The notes under the pieces: generated by a model
The model's database searches: none
What the model saw: only the letters and a program-made list of their open reading frames with translations
Told to the model about the DNA's origin: nothing
In this document: positions 1 to 9,827 of the stretch, one piece after another
Position numbering within the stretch: the first letter of the stretch is position 1
Layout: each line of letters starts with the position of its first letter
Made by a program: the position numbers and the translations under genes
NCBI GenBank assembly: GCA_963565915.1
Contig: OY751490.1
Location: 4,464,001 to 4,528,000, forward strand
Reading direction: 5' to 3'
DNA: 64,000 bases
Origin: Entoloma clypeatum
Taxonomy: Eukaryota > Basidiomycota > Agaricomycetes > Agaricales > Entolomataceae

Positions 1-759
1 TCCCGGATGAGTTCGCGAAGAAGGCCTGGCCAGACTGTGAGTGTACTTTTCGGGCTTGTGAATCCTGGGAGAGCAGTAACTTGTCGTGTGCTTTGGGCTG
101 GACTGGACCGCGGCCTGTCTATGACAGACATAAGGGAGAACCGAGAGACAGGATGTGAGTTCCGTGTACGTGTTCAATCGTGACTCAAGAGAGTTTGTCC
201 AACTATGTGATTCGACATACCTCACAATTTCTCAAGGCCAAACAGAGGACTGTCATGGTGTAGCAACGGGTTGCAAGGAAAGTAGATAGATGAGGCTCAC
301 TCAGGTCGTGTCACACCAAGACCCTTCATCTATCTCATGCATGATGAGGGAGAGTGATATATCCGAAACAGTGCCCCACAAAGGTACAAGGTGTTGTGAT
401 GCTCCGTTACATTTTGTGAGCCCTTTGGTTTTTAGTATCGTCACGGTCAGAACTCTAGTTCAAATCGAATGAAGTCATACTTTCACTGGCGGTTCGGGTT
501 CGAACCCAGATCATACAATTCTTGTGCAATTCAGGCGGCCGCGTGGACAGTGGGTTCAAAATACCTGGCCTTCTTTCTACTGATTACTGCCTCCGAATGT
601 GTTCCTGACCTTCGAGTTCTCTCGCCGCACGATAATCGCCGCCCATCAACCCGTTATTAGGGTGTGAAAAAGGAATTCTGGGGGCCTTCAACGTTCGACT
701 GTGAATCACAACTTGAAGAAGTTTCTACACATCGTCTCCAAACAACAAACACGCTCACT
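1..759. other. no recognisable gene; tRNA-like B-box near 495
   Basis: I see no coding sequence that I can support here. The stretch around 487-515 contains a T-arm-like GGGTTCGAACCC, and an A-box-like TAGTATCGTC lies about 60 bases upstream. The presumed acceptor strands do not pair, so I do not call a tRNA. Confidence 0.4.
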
Positions 760-1326
760 ATGCACCTCTCCCGTATTCTGATTTTTTCCATCTCTCTATG
801 CGTTGCGAGCACCTATGCATCGTCGCTCCCTGTGTTGGAATCACGTTTCTTAGGGTGCCCTAGCAATCGAGTTCCATGCAGCAAGAGGGGAGGTTGTTGT
901 GTGGCGCAATCGTTGTGTATCCATCCCAGCTGCTTGAGGCCGGATAAAGGTCAGTCATTGTCCCAGTTGTCTGTCCGTGGCTCATTTGAAAAAATCAGAG
1001 ATCGGATAACGTAGATCAGAGCTTTATGCTGGTAAGTCTAACCTCGTGAGTGTGCGCACTCATAACCCGCCATGAAATTGATTTAGTCTCCCATCAGGTT
1101 TGGCCGCTTTTTTCAGTTGCTTGTTCTGTCTGCTTGCGCTATGTTGTTGTTGTTTTTCGTGTATGCATTCTCGTCGCCCAATGCAGTTTTTGACTCGTCC
1201 TGTGCCGCACGCCGTCTTCTTTTGTACCTAAATCCTACATATCTTCTCGAGCCGCGGCGTCGAGTCGTTCATCCACCGGAATTTCGTCGACTTCATCTTT
1301 CCCGTGGAGCTGGGATGCGGTGTTGA
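760..1326 (+). CDS. candidate small secreted Cys-rich protein (three exons)
   Basis: Proposed exons are 760-949, 1015-1031 and 1087-1326, joined by GT-AG introns (GTCAGT...GTAG and GTAAGT...TTAG). The join keeps frame and gives 148 residues. The ATG at 760 opens a convincing signal peptide (MHLSRILIFSISLCVAS, then TYAS). A short Cys-rich stretch follows, with a GGCC pair and four other Cys by residue 60. Exon 3 encodes a hydrophobic segment (LLVLSACAMLLLFFVYAF) and a basic tail. A second acceptor at 1097 would give a different short C-terminus. Small secreted Cys-rich proteins are common in basidiomycetes, but I recognise no family here. The signal peptide is the best support; the exon 2 and exon 3 joins are inferred. 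Confidence 0.35.
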
Positions 1327-2648
1327 GGAAAACAGAGCTTTGGAAGACGAGAATGACCCATCTTGGACTCTCTCCTTCAAGTGTCGGACCTGGATCTGTG
1401 ACACGGAGAAGCAACCCAGAGCCCCAGATGATCGCGGGGAGGGATATATGGCGGCGAGCGTCGGGCATAATGAGGGAAGGAGAAATAAATCACACACTTC
1501 CGTCTCGATGAACAAAGGGATCCCCAAGTTATTGGTCTGTGTGTGTATTCCTCTCTCTGTGTCTCTCCCCGCGGCAACTTGAACTCATACTTCTGTAGGT
1601 GTCAGCAACTATCCCATCACAGAATACGATCATCACCTCTCCGCGCGTGGTCAACCAGCGGCCGCCCTCAATCCCCCGCCGCACCAAGTCCTGACCGAAC
1701 CCACCAGCAAAATACAAGGAAGCGGACGTGAAGGCAAGGCTTCTACGACTGCGTTTCGGTCAGGACGAGGCAAGGGCGGGAATGGCACAACCAGCTCCTG
1801 ACTCCCTATGGCGAGTTCGCCACGCGGGACTTGGGATCATCGGGAGAAGGGCTAGCTAGGGTTATATTTGATACTACGGCATGCCCTTCGTTATAAACGG
1901 GTTGTCCTTACCATGTATCAGCATCACGGGCCCTGCAACTCGACCTCCTCTGTATGTGGCGAACCTGTACATCCAGATCTGGGGAGGTGATGGTGAGTGA
2001 AGCTGGTGTCCATTTTCAGGGAGCCTTGTGGCTCAGTCGTTGGTGGCGCCTGTCTTGAGAAAGCCCCAGATTCGAGCCCAGGTCAAGTATGAACTCAAGT
2101 AAAGCCAAATTGTTCGTGCACTGCCACAACTGTTCCAACGTGTAATCATCCGAATTCTCCGAAAACAGTGCCGCCGACTGTATGGTCCTGCTGAGGGACG
2201 AGACAACAACATCCATCCAGAGGACAAGCGATGTAGTATTCGGAGGTCACGACGTTAAGACGTTTTGCAACGCTAGCGAAAAGGGTCAGCATAAGTATTT
2301 CCAACATATTTCTGTCTTCAACTCGGTGATACACTAAGCACATATCAGATACCGGAAAACATGCATCGTGTTCAAACCAAACGTCTGGACTGATTACTAC
2401 GAAGAGGCCGACTTCCCTTTTCTTCAATGTGGACAAGTCCAACGTCTTTCAACACCCCCAGTCTGACTCGGAGGCTGCACGTCGTCGACTTATGCTATGC
2501 AAGGTCAGATCTATCGCGTCCCTAAGCGATGTGGCCTTTCTCTCAGTATGGAAAGACCGCTATCATGGTATGTTGAATTCCCACTCTCCCTTCGTCATCG
2601 GGTGTTCAAAGTTTTCCTCACATAGTTTACGATCTCGCCCAAAACGAG
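1327..2648. other. no recognisable gene
   Basis: Open frames on both strands are short, overlap one another and match no family I know. There is no repeat or LTR edge. This may be decayed intergenic sequence, or the lost N-terminal half of the kinase relic that follows. Confidence 0.4.
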
Positions 2649-3008
2649 TTGAACCTCCCCCTTCCACGCCTCACGCTGAGAAACATGACCTGGGACCATG
2701 CGACGAAGCAAGGTGTGCTGTGTGACTTTGACCTCTTACCTCCATGTCGTTCGGAGTCGACTTTGCCCAATTCGCCCTCCATTGAGGATAAATTCCGTGG
2801 GCCTCGGGAGCTTGCGTTTTCGAGTGTGAATCAAGCCATAGACTTTGACTTGGACGTAATGGTTGCACAGCTCCTTGACTGCAAAGAGCTCTGTGATAAG
2901 AGGCCGCGTCGGCTCTCGCGTGACCTGGTGGAGCCGTATGTGTGGATGCTCGTCTCGGTCTGTTTTCGGGATGGAGGTGGCTTTGTGGGGTTCGATGTCG
3001 GTGGATAG
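2649..3008 (+). pseudogene. FunK1-type protein kinase relic (C-lobe)
   Basis: The reading frame contains VLCDFDL, which fits the DFD variant of the DFG motif in fungal FunK1 kinases. It is preceded by NMTWD, like the catalytic-loop exit. About 60 residues later comes DLVEPYVWMLVSVCFRDGGG, which resembles the FunK1 motif RHDLES-(F/Y)-(I/V)-W. No ATG, HRD catalytic loop or N-lobe is readable upstream, and the frame stops at 3008. Related-looking sequence may run on out of frame toward 3200. I read this as a decayed fragment. FunK1 kinases are expanded in Agaricomycetes and often decay in repeat-rich regions. A chance resemblance is possible, because only two motifs support the call. Confidence 0.45.
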
Positions 3009-3540
3009 GTCGTTCATTGCCTAGAATGTCGTCTGCCGCGTTATGGTGGGGATTCTTTAGTTGGCTGTGCCAGACCGTCCTGCGAACGAGCCTGAGCTCA
3101 AAGCTGGAGAGTTGAGGGAGTGACTTTTCCTTTTGCTCGACGCTTCCCCAACTTTCACTCTGCGGCGACGCTTGCGATTGGTAATTGGTTCTCCAGAGGT
3201 GGGAATGGGCCTTTTTGAGTTTGAATAACATGAACGCCAAAGTCCGGGAAAGATGTCACGGCTGCTGGTACCCAATTGGGTCATAATATGCTTTGCTCCC
3301 TCAAGGCGCCCCACGTTTTCGAAAATACCAGGGTGGTTGAAGCTGGACTGATCATCAACGACCAACATGCACAATGATGCGTGACGAGAGAGATAGCAAA
3401 GTGGAATGTTCGCGTAAGAATAGAGGTGGAGAGGGCAGAAAGGCAGGAGTGGTCTGTAATGCAGTGAAGAAAGGGTAGAAGGGTGTCAAGAAGGAAAAAA
3501 TCGGGCTATATGATGAGATATCGGTCAATCTAACTTCAGC
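3009..3540. other. no recognisable gene
   Basis: This may hold decayed 3' remains of the kinase relic. It also contains the 3' flank of the minus-strand SLATT gene. I see no other structure. Confidence 0.35.
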
Positions 3541-4607
3541 TCAAACTGCAGGCCCCAACTTACGTTCCCTACAACCCGACGAGCAACGTTCAGCGATCAA
3601 CAGAAAAAGTCACCAAAGAAGGCGAAAGAATAACGGCTCACCCAGTAGCATTCCCCCAGCAACTCTGCAGCCGGAAAAGCGCTCCATCCAGTTCGTTTGT
3701 GGTGATATGTCCATTGTCTATGATAAACGCCTCACATTCACGGACGAACTGCTCCAGATCTTTGACGCGCGTCATCGAGAGCTCAGGCTCGTTGGAGCCG
3801 CGGGCGCGGGCGAGGTATGATGCGGCCATGGTGGAGAACCCACCTAAAAAAGAGGAATGTCCAAGTCAGTTTCGCGACGCATATCTCAGGGCAGGTTCAT
3901 AAACCTTACCAAGAACGGCGGTCGATATGGACGTCTAAGTGTCACTTAAAATCATTTATGATAATGAACAAAGGCGCCTTACCTGCCTGCCACTCGTGGC
4001 CGCAGACAAATCCGTCGTCAACACTCCAAGAACCACCTGCATCCCAATAGCCACGTTCAACGCGTACCCCGTCGCCTTTGCCTTCGCTACGTATTTATCT
4101 TTCTCCTTCCGAGCCGTCTCGAGCGTCGGGTGAAGCCTTTCACCCACAGACCGACGCGCAACGCCCTAAACACCCAGAAGAAGAAAAAAAGCGAAACGTT
4201 CAACGGTTGGCCCACAAGGCGCCAGATCGCGTTCTCACCCCCCGCCCCGGAGGGGCGATATAGTTGGTATCAGAGCGTGGACTAGGGGGAAACGAATAGT
4301 AGGTCTCGGCCGTCTTCGTCCTGGCCATGGGGGCCCGCCTTATCGTTTGATCGGTACTACCCTCGACGTTTATTTGGTCTCCAGGCAGCCCAGGCGGCAT
4401 AGGCGGTAAAGGTGCGCCCAGCCTCAGTTCCGGCGGCACCTCTCTACCATCCCAGGCAGACGCCTGACTGGGATGGTATAAGTCATCCGACAAACGCCTG
4501 GTGCGACGGCGGCCTCCTCCTCCCGAGGCACCAGGAGGAGTAAGGTGCCGCATATCGGGAGACGAAGGAGGGGGACGAACTTCAGCGGAGGGCGTGGTGT
4601 TCGACAT
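3541..4607 (-). CDS. SLATT-domain (2-TM effector type) protein, five exons
   Basis: Exons on the minus strand are 4607-4239, 4165-3983, 3934-3910 (a 25-nt microexon), 3843-3642 and 3568-3541, all with GT-AG introns and consistent phase. They total 807 nt, or 268 residues. Residues 1-123 are a low-complexity cytosolic head rich in Pro, Gly and Arg. A helix with HPTLETARKEKDKY leads into a first membrane segment (ALNVAIGMQVVLGVLTT). The microexon then joins to LGGFSTMAASYLARARGS, the second membrane segment and the hallmark turn. The tail reads SMTRVKDLEQFVRECEAF and ends GNATGERKLGPAV. This matches my knowledge of the fungal SLATT (SMODS and SLOG-associating 2TM effector) family. Such proteins are predicted pore-forming effectors of nucleotide-sensing conflict systems; the role in this fungus is inferred. 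A truncated paralogue lies at 7570-7883. Confidence 0.82.
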
Positions 4608-5423
4608 CGTCACTGCAGGACCCACAGGTGGGTGGTCTTCGCCTTGTGGCCACATCCTTTGAAGCCAGGGTACGAGCCTCTTCAAAGATCAAAGAGCTGG
4701 GGTCTTCATTCATATTAGGGTGTACATGATTCCCTATCATCAAAGTGGCCATGTGTTTCCGCGACCATCCGTGTTGTCGCAAGTTTTCCCAGACTTGATG
4801 AGGCGGGCGAGATATGGAGATAACCATGGCAAGTGAGAAAATGGATAGATTCCCGAGGGTGTTTCGTAAGACATGTACAACGCTTTTGCACGCAATTCGG
4901 AAGCGAACAAGACACCCAGTCTAATCAAGTTCCGAGGAGAGATCAGGAGAGATTCGGGTTGACGACAGGGTCCCCGCTGCCACGGAGCGGAGACCCAAGA
5001 GATAGGAGGCGGCTGGAATGTGACGGGCGGGATGTTGTCATCAAGCACGACGCCCAACAGGCATCATCATGGTCATCGGATGATGTGGATAAGGTAGCCA
5101 ACGCTCAACGACAGGGCCAAGGTAGGGCAGGAAGTCGGGTCATTTTCAGGCTATAAACTGCGAAGAGAGAGAGAACGAAACAAGGTCCTGGTACGACGTC
5201 ATGATACGACAGTTCTCGCTATGAGACAACAGCATCTAATGCTTTTTGCGAGAACTGTTCAACAGTGAATGACTGTGCAACCCCATTCATCCCTACTGTA
5301 CAGTATTGTCAGTCGATCACAAGGATCTGATGGAATATTGACTTTGGATCTCGTAAATGCAAGGGATTTTTTTGGCGGCGCTGGCAAAGTGCATTCCGTA
5401 TTGAGATATTTACTCCGTCTGGT
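4608..5423. other. intergenic, with an 11-bp hairpin
   Basis: I see no gene I can support. ACAGTTCTCGC at 5209-5219 and its exact inverse GCGAGAACTGT at 5248-5258 could form a stem with a loop of about 28 bases, about 165 bp downstream of the P-loop NTPase stop. The function is unknown. Confidence 0.4.
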
Positions 5424-7181
5424 CTAGACGTCGTCTAGATCGGATATGACAAGATAAACTGGACCAGCACAATGAAAGAATTCAGAAGGAAGGTTGGTGC
5501 GAGCGAAATGATGACTCACCAACACATCGTTGATAGATTGATCATTAGCCTTTATGACCATCCAGCCAATCCCTACGTCTACCTGATCCCCCTCAACCGT
5601 GAACCATTTGAGGGCACTGGGCCTGGCGAAGTTTTGCGCTACCGTCTCTGCACGCTCGTCTGGTGTTACAAACAGGAAAGACCACTTGATTGAACTCCTC
5701 GTATCCTTAGGAAACAGCTCGACGATCTTCTGAATGCTGCTGGGTTTGAGATTGTGCTCCTGCGCCATCGGCATTTGGAGAAGTGTGACGCGTTGCTTGT
5801 TCTCAGTGACAACGAAGGCGTCGAGAGACGGGAAACCATTCGGAGGGATATAAATTTTGTTGTCCTCGGGAGTGAAGGCACCGTCCACGTCGACCGCAGT
5901 GAAAGCACAGTGCAGGCCTGGACCAAGTTGGAACGCAGGTTCGACAGGAGCGTTGCAGACATAACAATTATGGGCCATCTCCGAAGATTCAACAACATCG
6001 ACAACAATCGATTGATAAAACATCCGGGCTATCTGATCGTATAGAGAGCCTGAAGGGCCTGAGATGCACCTGGCAAATTCTTTCTGTTCTTCCTTTTGGA
6101 GGTGACGGAAGTATTTCACAAACAGGCGACGGAGGAAGGGGGTAGGGATCTCGTACGAGAGATGAGGTGTCTTGACAGGGTTCGATCCGTTGGTATTCGA
6201 GCCGAAAAAGAACCTATGGAAGGTCGCGTCTTGTTCAAGGTTGGGCACATTGACACCAATCGCTACTAGTGAGAAGCTGTGGGGATCGAGCAGCAAAACC
6301 GTAGGATCGAAATCATCGACGAAATCGGCCACAGGGCCTTGGCCCGATTTGACGCAATCCCAATAGTCACTGAAGCAGGTTCTCGCTGAGGGACCAAGGA
6401 GGTCAAAAAGCTCCAGCGGGGAGTAGTACATATCCTTTGCCTTCCACGGACACTCCGGCGACTGATTCTCAATGAGTTTCCTGGTGTGTTCATCAGGCAT
6501 TTTGATAGTGCATAAGCATCTATAAGTTCACTCACTGCAGCCGAGACACCTCATCCTTCGTCCAACCTCCCATAACCCAAGCCCGAGCGGACCTCTCCTT
6601 TGCCCAATGGTACCAGTGCGTGCTGTCCATAGATGTCGCATGTATGACGTATCCACAAAAGCCATCGGTCGAGAAGATTTCAGGAAGAGATTTCATGTTA
6701 GGCGTCGAATCAACCAAGACAAGGGAGTTGTCTGGGAATTTGCAACGCGATGTAAGTGGGACAACTCGGCAGCCAGAATCGTCGATACACCAGCAGGTAT
6801 CTGAGGTGTTACAGAACACCACAGGGATCTTTTTCGATGATGCCATCCCGAGAGCATATTTCAGAAAGAGGGATTTACCTGCGGAAGATCAACTTTGAAA
6901 TCAGTCTTGCAAACATCTCAGCTGCGCTCACCGACCCCTGGTTGGCCTACAAGCACTAAACCACCAATCCTAGGAAACTTCAGCATCCTGACTTCCTCCA
7001 CGTATTCCCATATCTTAATATATTCATCTCGAACGAAGAGTGTCTCGCGAGAGAGCTCGGGGACCAAGCAAGTGATATCCGAGCCGGATTGCACTGTGGG
7101 ATTCGCCTCCTGTTTCCAAAGGCGCTTATGCGTTGCTTCCAATCGTTGCATCATATTCATGAGATTTCGGTATCTGCTGTT
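5424..7181 (-). CDS. P-loop NTPase of the fungal RHS/Crinkler-like type (5' end uncertain)
   Basis: Minus-strand exons 7181-6932, 6878-6536 and 6480-5424 join through 53- and 55-nt GT-AG introns in consistent phase. The first junction restores a Walker A motif, GQPGVGKSLF. VVFCN follows soon after as the next core strand, with DSTPNM as a possible Walker B-like element. The long C-terminal part (CPWKAKDMYYSPLELFDLL...HLSYEIPTPFLRRLF) resembles large NTPases often annotated as Crinkler-family or retrotransposon-hot-spot-like in Agaricomycetes. I cannot name the subfamily or the substrate. At 7181 an acceptor precedes NSRYRNLMNMMQRLE, so at least one exon lies further upstream (a GTAAGA donor sits at 7265-7260). 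A GTGAGT...CCAG pair near the 3' end (about 5520-5460) could be a further intron that changes the last residues. It lies between two SLATT sequences on the same strand. Confidence 0.65.
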
Positions 7182-7569
7182 CTGTACGAAATGTTTGGAA
7201 CAACTTGAAGAGTTGGGACTATGTAGCGGGACTCATGGAAGAACATAAGTCTTGTTCATTCTTACGTAACCCAACCACCCAGATGCAGCGAAAACCAGGA
7301 GTAAGTTGGGAGCCTGGATAATAAGTAAATTGGAACGGGGTGTTATAAAGGAGTGTCACATAAAAGCGGGTAGTACAATGGTCAACAGAAGAATTAATAT
7401 CTAAGGGAACTTAATTTCCAATCTTCAAGATTGGAAATAAGTTGGTGGCGGAGAGAACAGTAGAGAACGAAGTGAAAATGTGAATGAACAGTGACAGAAG
7501 GAGGTCCATTCGGCGCGTATACCAGGTGAGGAGAAAAGAAGACAGAAAGGGACAAAACGCGAGCCCTGG
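7182..7569. other. likely 5' exons of the NTPase gene and spacer
   Basis: A possible upstream exon ends at the GTAAGA donor at 7265-7260 and would feed the acceptor at 7182. The open frame before it is short and I could not fix a start codon. I see nothing else. Confidence 0.35.
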
Positions 7570-7883
7570 TTAAACCGGTGGTGACAACCTGCGTTCCCTG
7601 CATCCCGATGAGCAAATTCAAATGGTCAACAGTGAGCTTTGCCCGTAAAGGCTCAGAGGAACTGCTCGCCCATTCGCATTCCCCAACAGCTCCTCGAACC
7701 GCACGCGCAGCCGGAAAAGCTCTCCGTCCAGTTCGTTCGTTATGATGTGGCCGTTGTCCAAGATGAAGGCCTGACATTCCCGGATGAACTGTTCCAAGTC
7801 TTTGACGCGTGAGATGGAGAGCTCTGGTTCGCTGGAGCCGCGGGCGCGGGCGAGGTAGGAGGCGACTAAAGTCGAGGGTCCGC
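7570..7883 (-). pseudogene. 5'-truncated SLATT paralogue
   Basis: The exon 7883-7670 corresponds to exon 4 of the gene at 3541-4607: GGPSTLVASYLARARGSSEP, then SISRVKDLEQFIRECQAF and ELLGNANG. It has the same phase at its acceptor (TTTCATAG). The final 28-nt exon, 7597-7570, encodes ERRLSPPV and stop, like ERKLGPAV in the intact gene. The donor of the last intron here is GC (GG|GCGAGC), where the intact copy has GT, so this would be a GC-AG intron. Four extra codons lie before the last motif. I found no counterpart of the exons carrying the head and first membrane segment, and no microexon. I therefore read it as a truncated duplicate, though diverged upstream exons remain possible. Confidence 0.62.
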
Positions 7884-8339
7884 CTATGAAATACGAATGG
7901 CAAAAGAGAAACAGGCGTGAAAAGACGGCGTTAGTCTCGCGGTGGGCACAGGAGAAGTTGCGTGCCGTGCGCGCGAGTTGCGGGCGTTGCGTGCATTGCG
8001 TGCCACGCAACGCAAACAGTTGCGGGCCATTGTGTGCTTAACAGGAATTGTATATCATGTCTAAATATGAGTTGGGAATGAAAACCAAGTGGAGACTCAC
8101 GTCGGAAAGTTTCCTCTCGTTCGAGGCTGACAGCGCTCACAACACAACCAAACAAACAAACATCCCAGTGCCCACTGTTCTCGATTTTCCCGCTCTGTTG
8201 AAATATTGTCACCTTCAGTTGTGTGCGTGGGGAATGTCCCAGATTTCACGTCTGTCATCTTTCAACCATTGTTGACATCAGAACAGCGACTCGGAGGTAA
8301 GGAAATCTGAAGTTAACTTTCTCACGCACCGCTGGCATC
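7884..8339. other. no recognisable gene; short TGCGTG-rich tract
   Basis: Around 7958-8035 a run of TGCGTG/GCGTTGCG words makes a small imperfect tandem tract, upstream of the truncated SLATT copy. The rest shows nothing I can support. Confidence 0.35.
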
Positions 8340-8740
8340 AGGAAAAAGCCACTTGAGTATATAGCCCTACATAGACGTGGTAGCCAAGTGTAGCTTCATA
8401 TACAAGTCCCCATTACATAGTGATCAGTAGCTCACAGCCAAGCTACTGTAGCTCTCCATACATCAGCAAAACCTGATTGGCCCTGGGAGTACTACAGAGC
8501 ACTACAGAGTGTTGTAGTGTGGTAGAACAGGGTATTTGAAACAGGAAGCTCTGTAGTGACCAGGGTCACTACAGAGGACCCTGGTAGGCTGGCAGGCTAC
8601 TCTGTAGCATTCTGTAGTGTCCTGTAGGAGGCAGCCAGTACTATAGACAGCTACTCTGGGTCCACAACCAGTAGTATAGCTGGTGTAGAAATCACACTGT
8701 TCAGATGATGATGTTGCATGAAAAATTAAAAATAATTATA
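8340..8740. repeat. CTGTAG-rich dispersed repeat, copy 1
   Basis: The tract is packed with CTGTAGTG/CACTACAG words in both orientations. A segment reading CCATACATCAGCAAA then CCTGATT recurs in inverted form near 18545-18590, where similar CTACAG words occur. It has no coding potential. It may be a non-autonomous element, but I could not define ends or target duplications. Confidence 0.4.
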
Positions 8741-8859
8741 AAGTTTCTCTATGCTACGAACATGTAAATATATCCATTGGCTCTCTAGATACTGGAAATG
8801 AAGTGCTGCGGGGGGCACATCAGTAAATGTGGCAGATTTTGGATAGGAAAGACTTGCAG

Positions 8860-8995
8860 CTCACCCCATTGGAGGTGAGGGGAGGCTGTTAGAAGTGAGA
8901 GACAGCAGTTGGAGACAGGAGGCGGCCATTGAAGATGAGAGGGAGGTGTTGGAAGCGAGAGGCAGCCATGGGCACATGAGGAGACCATAGAGGAC
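8860..8995. repeat. 20-bp minisatellite, left part split by gypsy G1
   Basis: Degenerate tandem units of about 20 bp resemble AGAGGCGGCCGTTGGAGGTG. The array resumes at 16377 after element G1, so G1 inserted into one tandem array. Long open frames on the minus strand of this array family are a by-product of the repeat. Confidence 0.7.
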
Positions 8996-9708
8996 TGTTA
9001 AGTAGGTGAAAAGTCGGAGCTTCGTTGGAGTCCGTCGGAGGTCGGACGTAGGACTGAGACCGGAGCGGAACTCCGGAAATGCGGAGGAACGACAAAGGGG
9101 AGGGACGTGGCTTCAATGTATGTGTTGTGCCGCCGTTTGTTGGATAAGGTGTCCCAATTTCAGGAGGTCGGAGAAGAGGTCGGAGGTGCGGAGGTCCTCG
9201 GAAAGATCTTGGTGAGAGACACGTTGACGTGGAAATGGTCGGACGATGTCGGAGTTGTGACTCGGACACAGTACTGAGCTTGTCGAAGGGTAACGATGGA
9301 GGAAGAGCAGTAGATGAGGATGTCGTCGGCGTATTGTACCACAGCGAGGATCTCTGGCATGAACGGGGAGTAGAGGAGTGAACTTTGTTGATATTCGAAC
9401 TGAGGAACTACAGGTATGGTACAAGCTTAAATACCTAAATGATATTACTTTACGGAGATGGTCGGAGTAGGTCCGGAGTTGTGGCATAAGTTGCCAGCGA
9501 CTGTAATGAACATCGGAGATGTCGGTCAACGGACCATGCGAAAAAGGCGATGCATAAGTAAATGGGAATATGAATATGAAATGCATAAAGGCATGGAGTT
9601 ATGAATATGAAATGCACGATGGCAACGTGCGGAGATGCGGAGGTAACGGATGTCCGGAATGTCGGAGGACTATCGGAGTGGATCGGAGATTCGGAGACGG
9701 ATATAACA
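8996..9708 (-). repeat. G1 3' LTR
   Basis: 713 bp, with TGTTA...TAACA ends. It is a near-copy of 15664-16376; the differences I saw lie near 9018-9020, 9095, 9692 and 9698 and are transitions. A minisatellite flank lies directly outside. As the nearest upstream sequence of the antisense gene, it could supply an antisense promoter. Confidence 0.93.
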
Positions 9709-9724
9709 GTATTCCCCTCTTAGG
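9709..9724 (-). other. G1 polypurine tract
   Basis: On the element's strand this reads CCTAAGAGGGGAATAC directly before the 3' LTR, as expected for the plus-strand DNA primer site. The same motif abuts the 3' LTR in G2 (60556-60571) and in B (42355-42370), tying the three elements into one clade. Confidence 0.75.
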
Positions 9725-9827
9725 TCTGACACCCATGGAAGACCACGAGAAAATAAACAAGGTCATGTGGTCTCGGTTATTTAACGGAGATGAGCGGCTT
9801 CAAGGGTTTCTTCCAGTTACCACCAAC

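Noticed and set aside
430..520. tRNA gene with intron
   Set aside because: A T-arm-like GGTTCGAAC and an anticodon-like stem CTAGT/ACTGG are visible, but the acceptor and D stems do not pair and the T stem has a mismatch.
4715..5057. Small minus-strand frames upstream of the SLATT gene
   Set aside because: No domain, no splice continuity with the SLATT exon, and composition like the surrounding non-coding DNA.
7931..8212. N-terminal exons for the second SLATT copy
   Set aside because: No membrane segment or KEKDKY-like helix is present and no microexon could be placed.
9113..9586. 157-residue minus-strand frame, repeated at 15781-16254
   Set aside because: Located inside the two G1 LTRs, with no domain.
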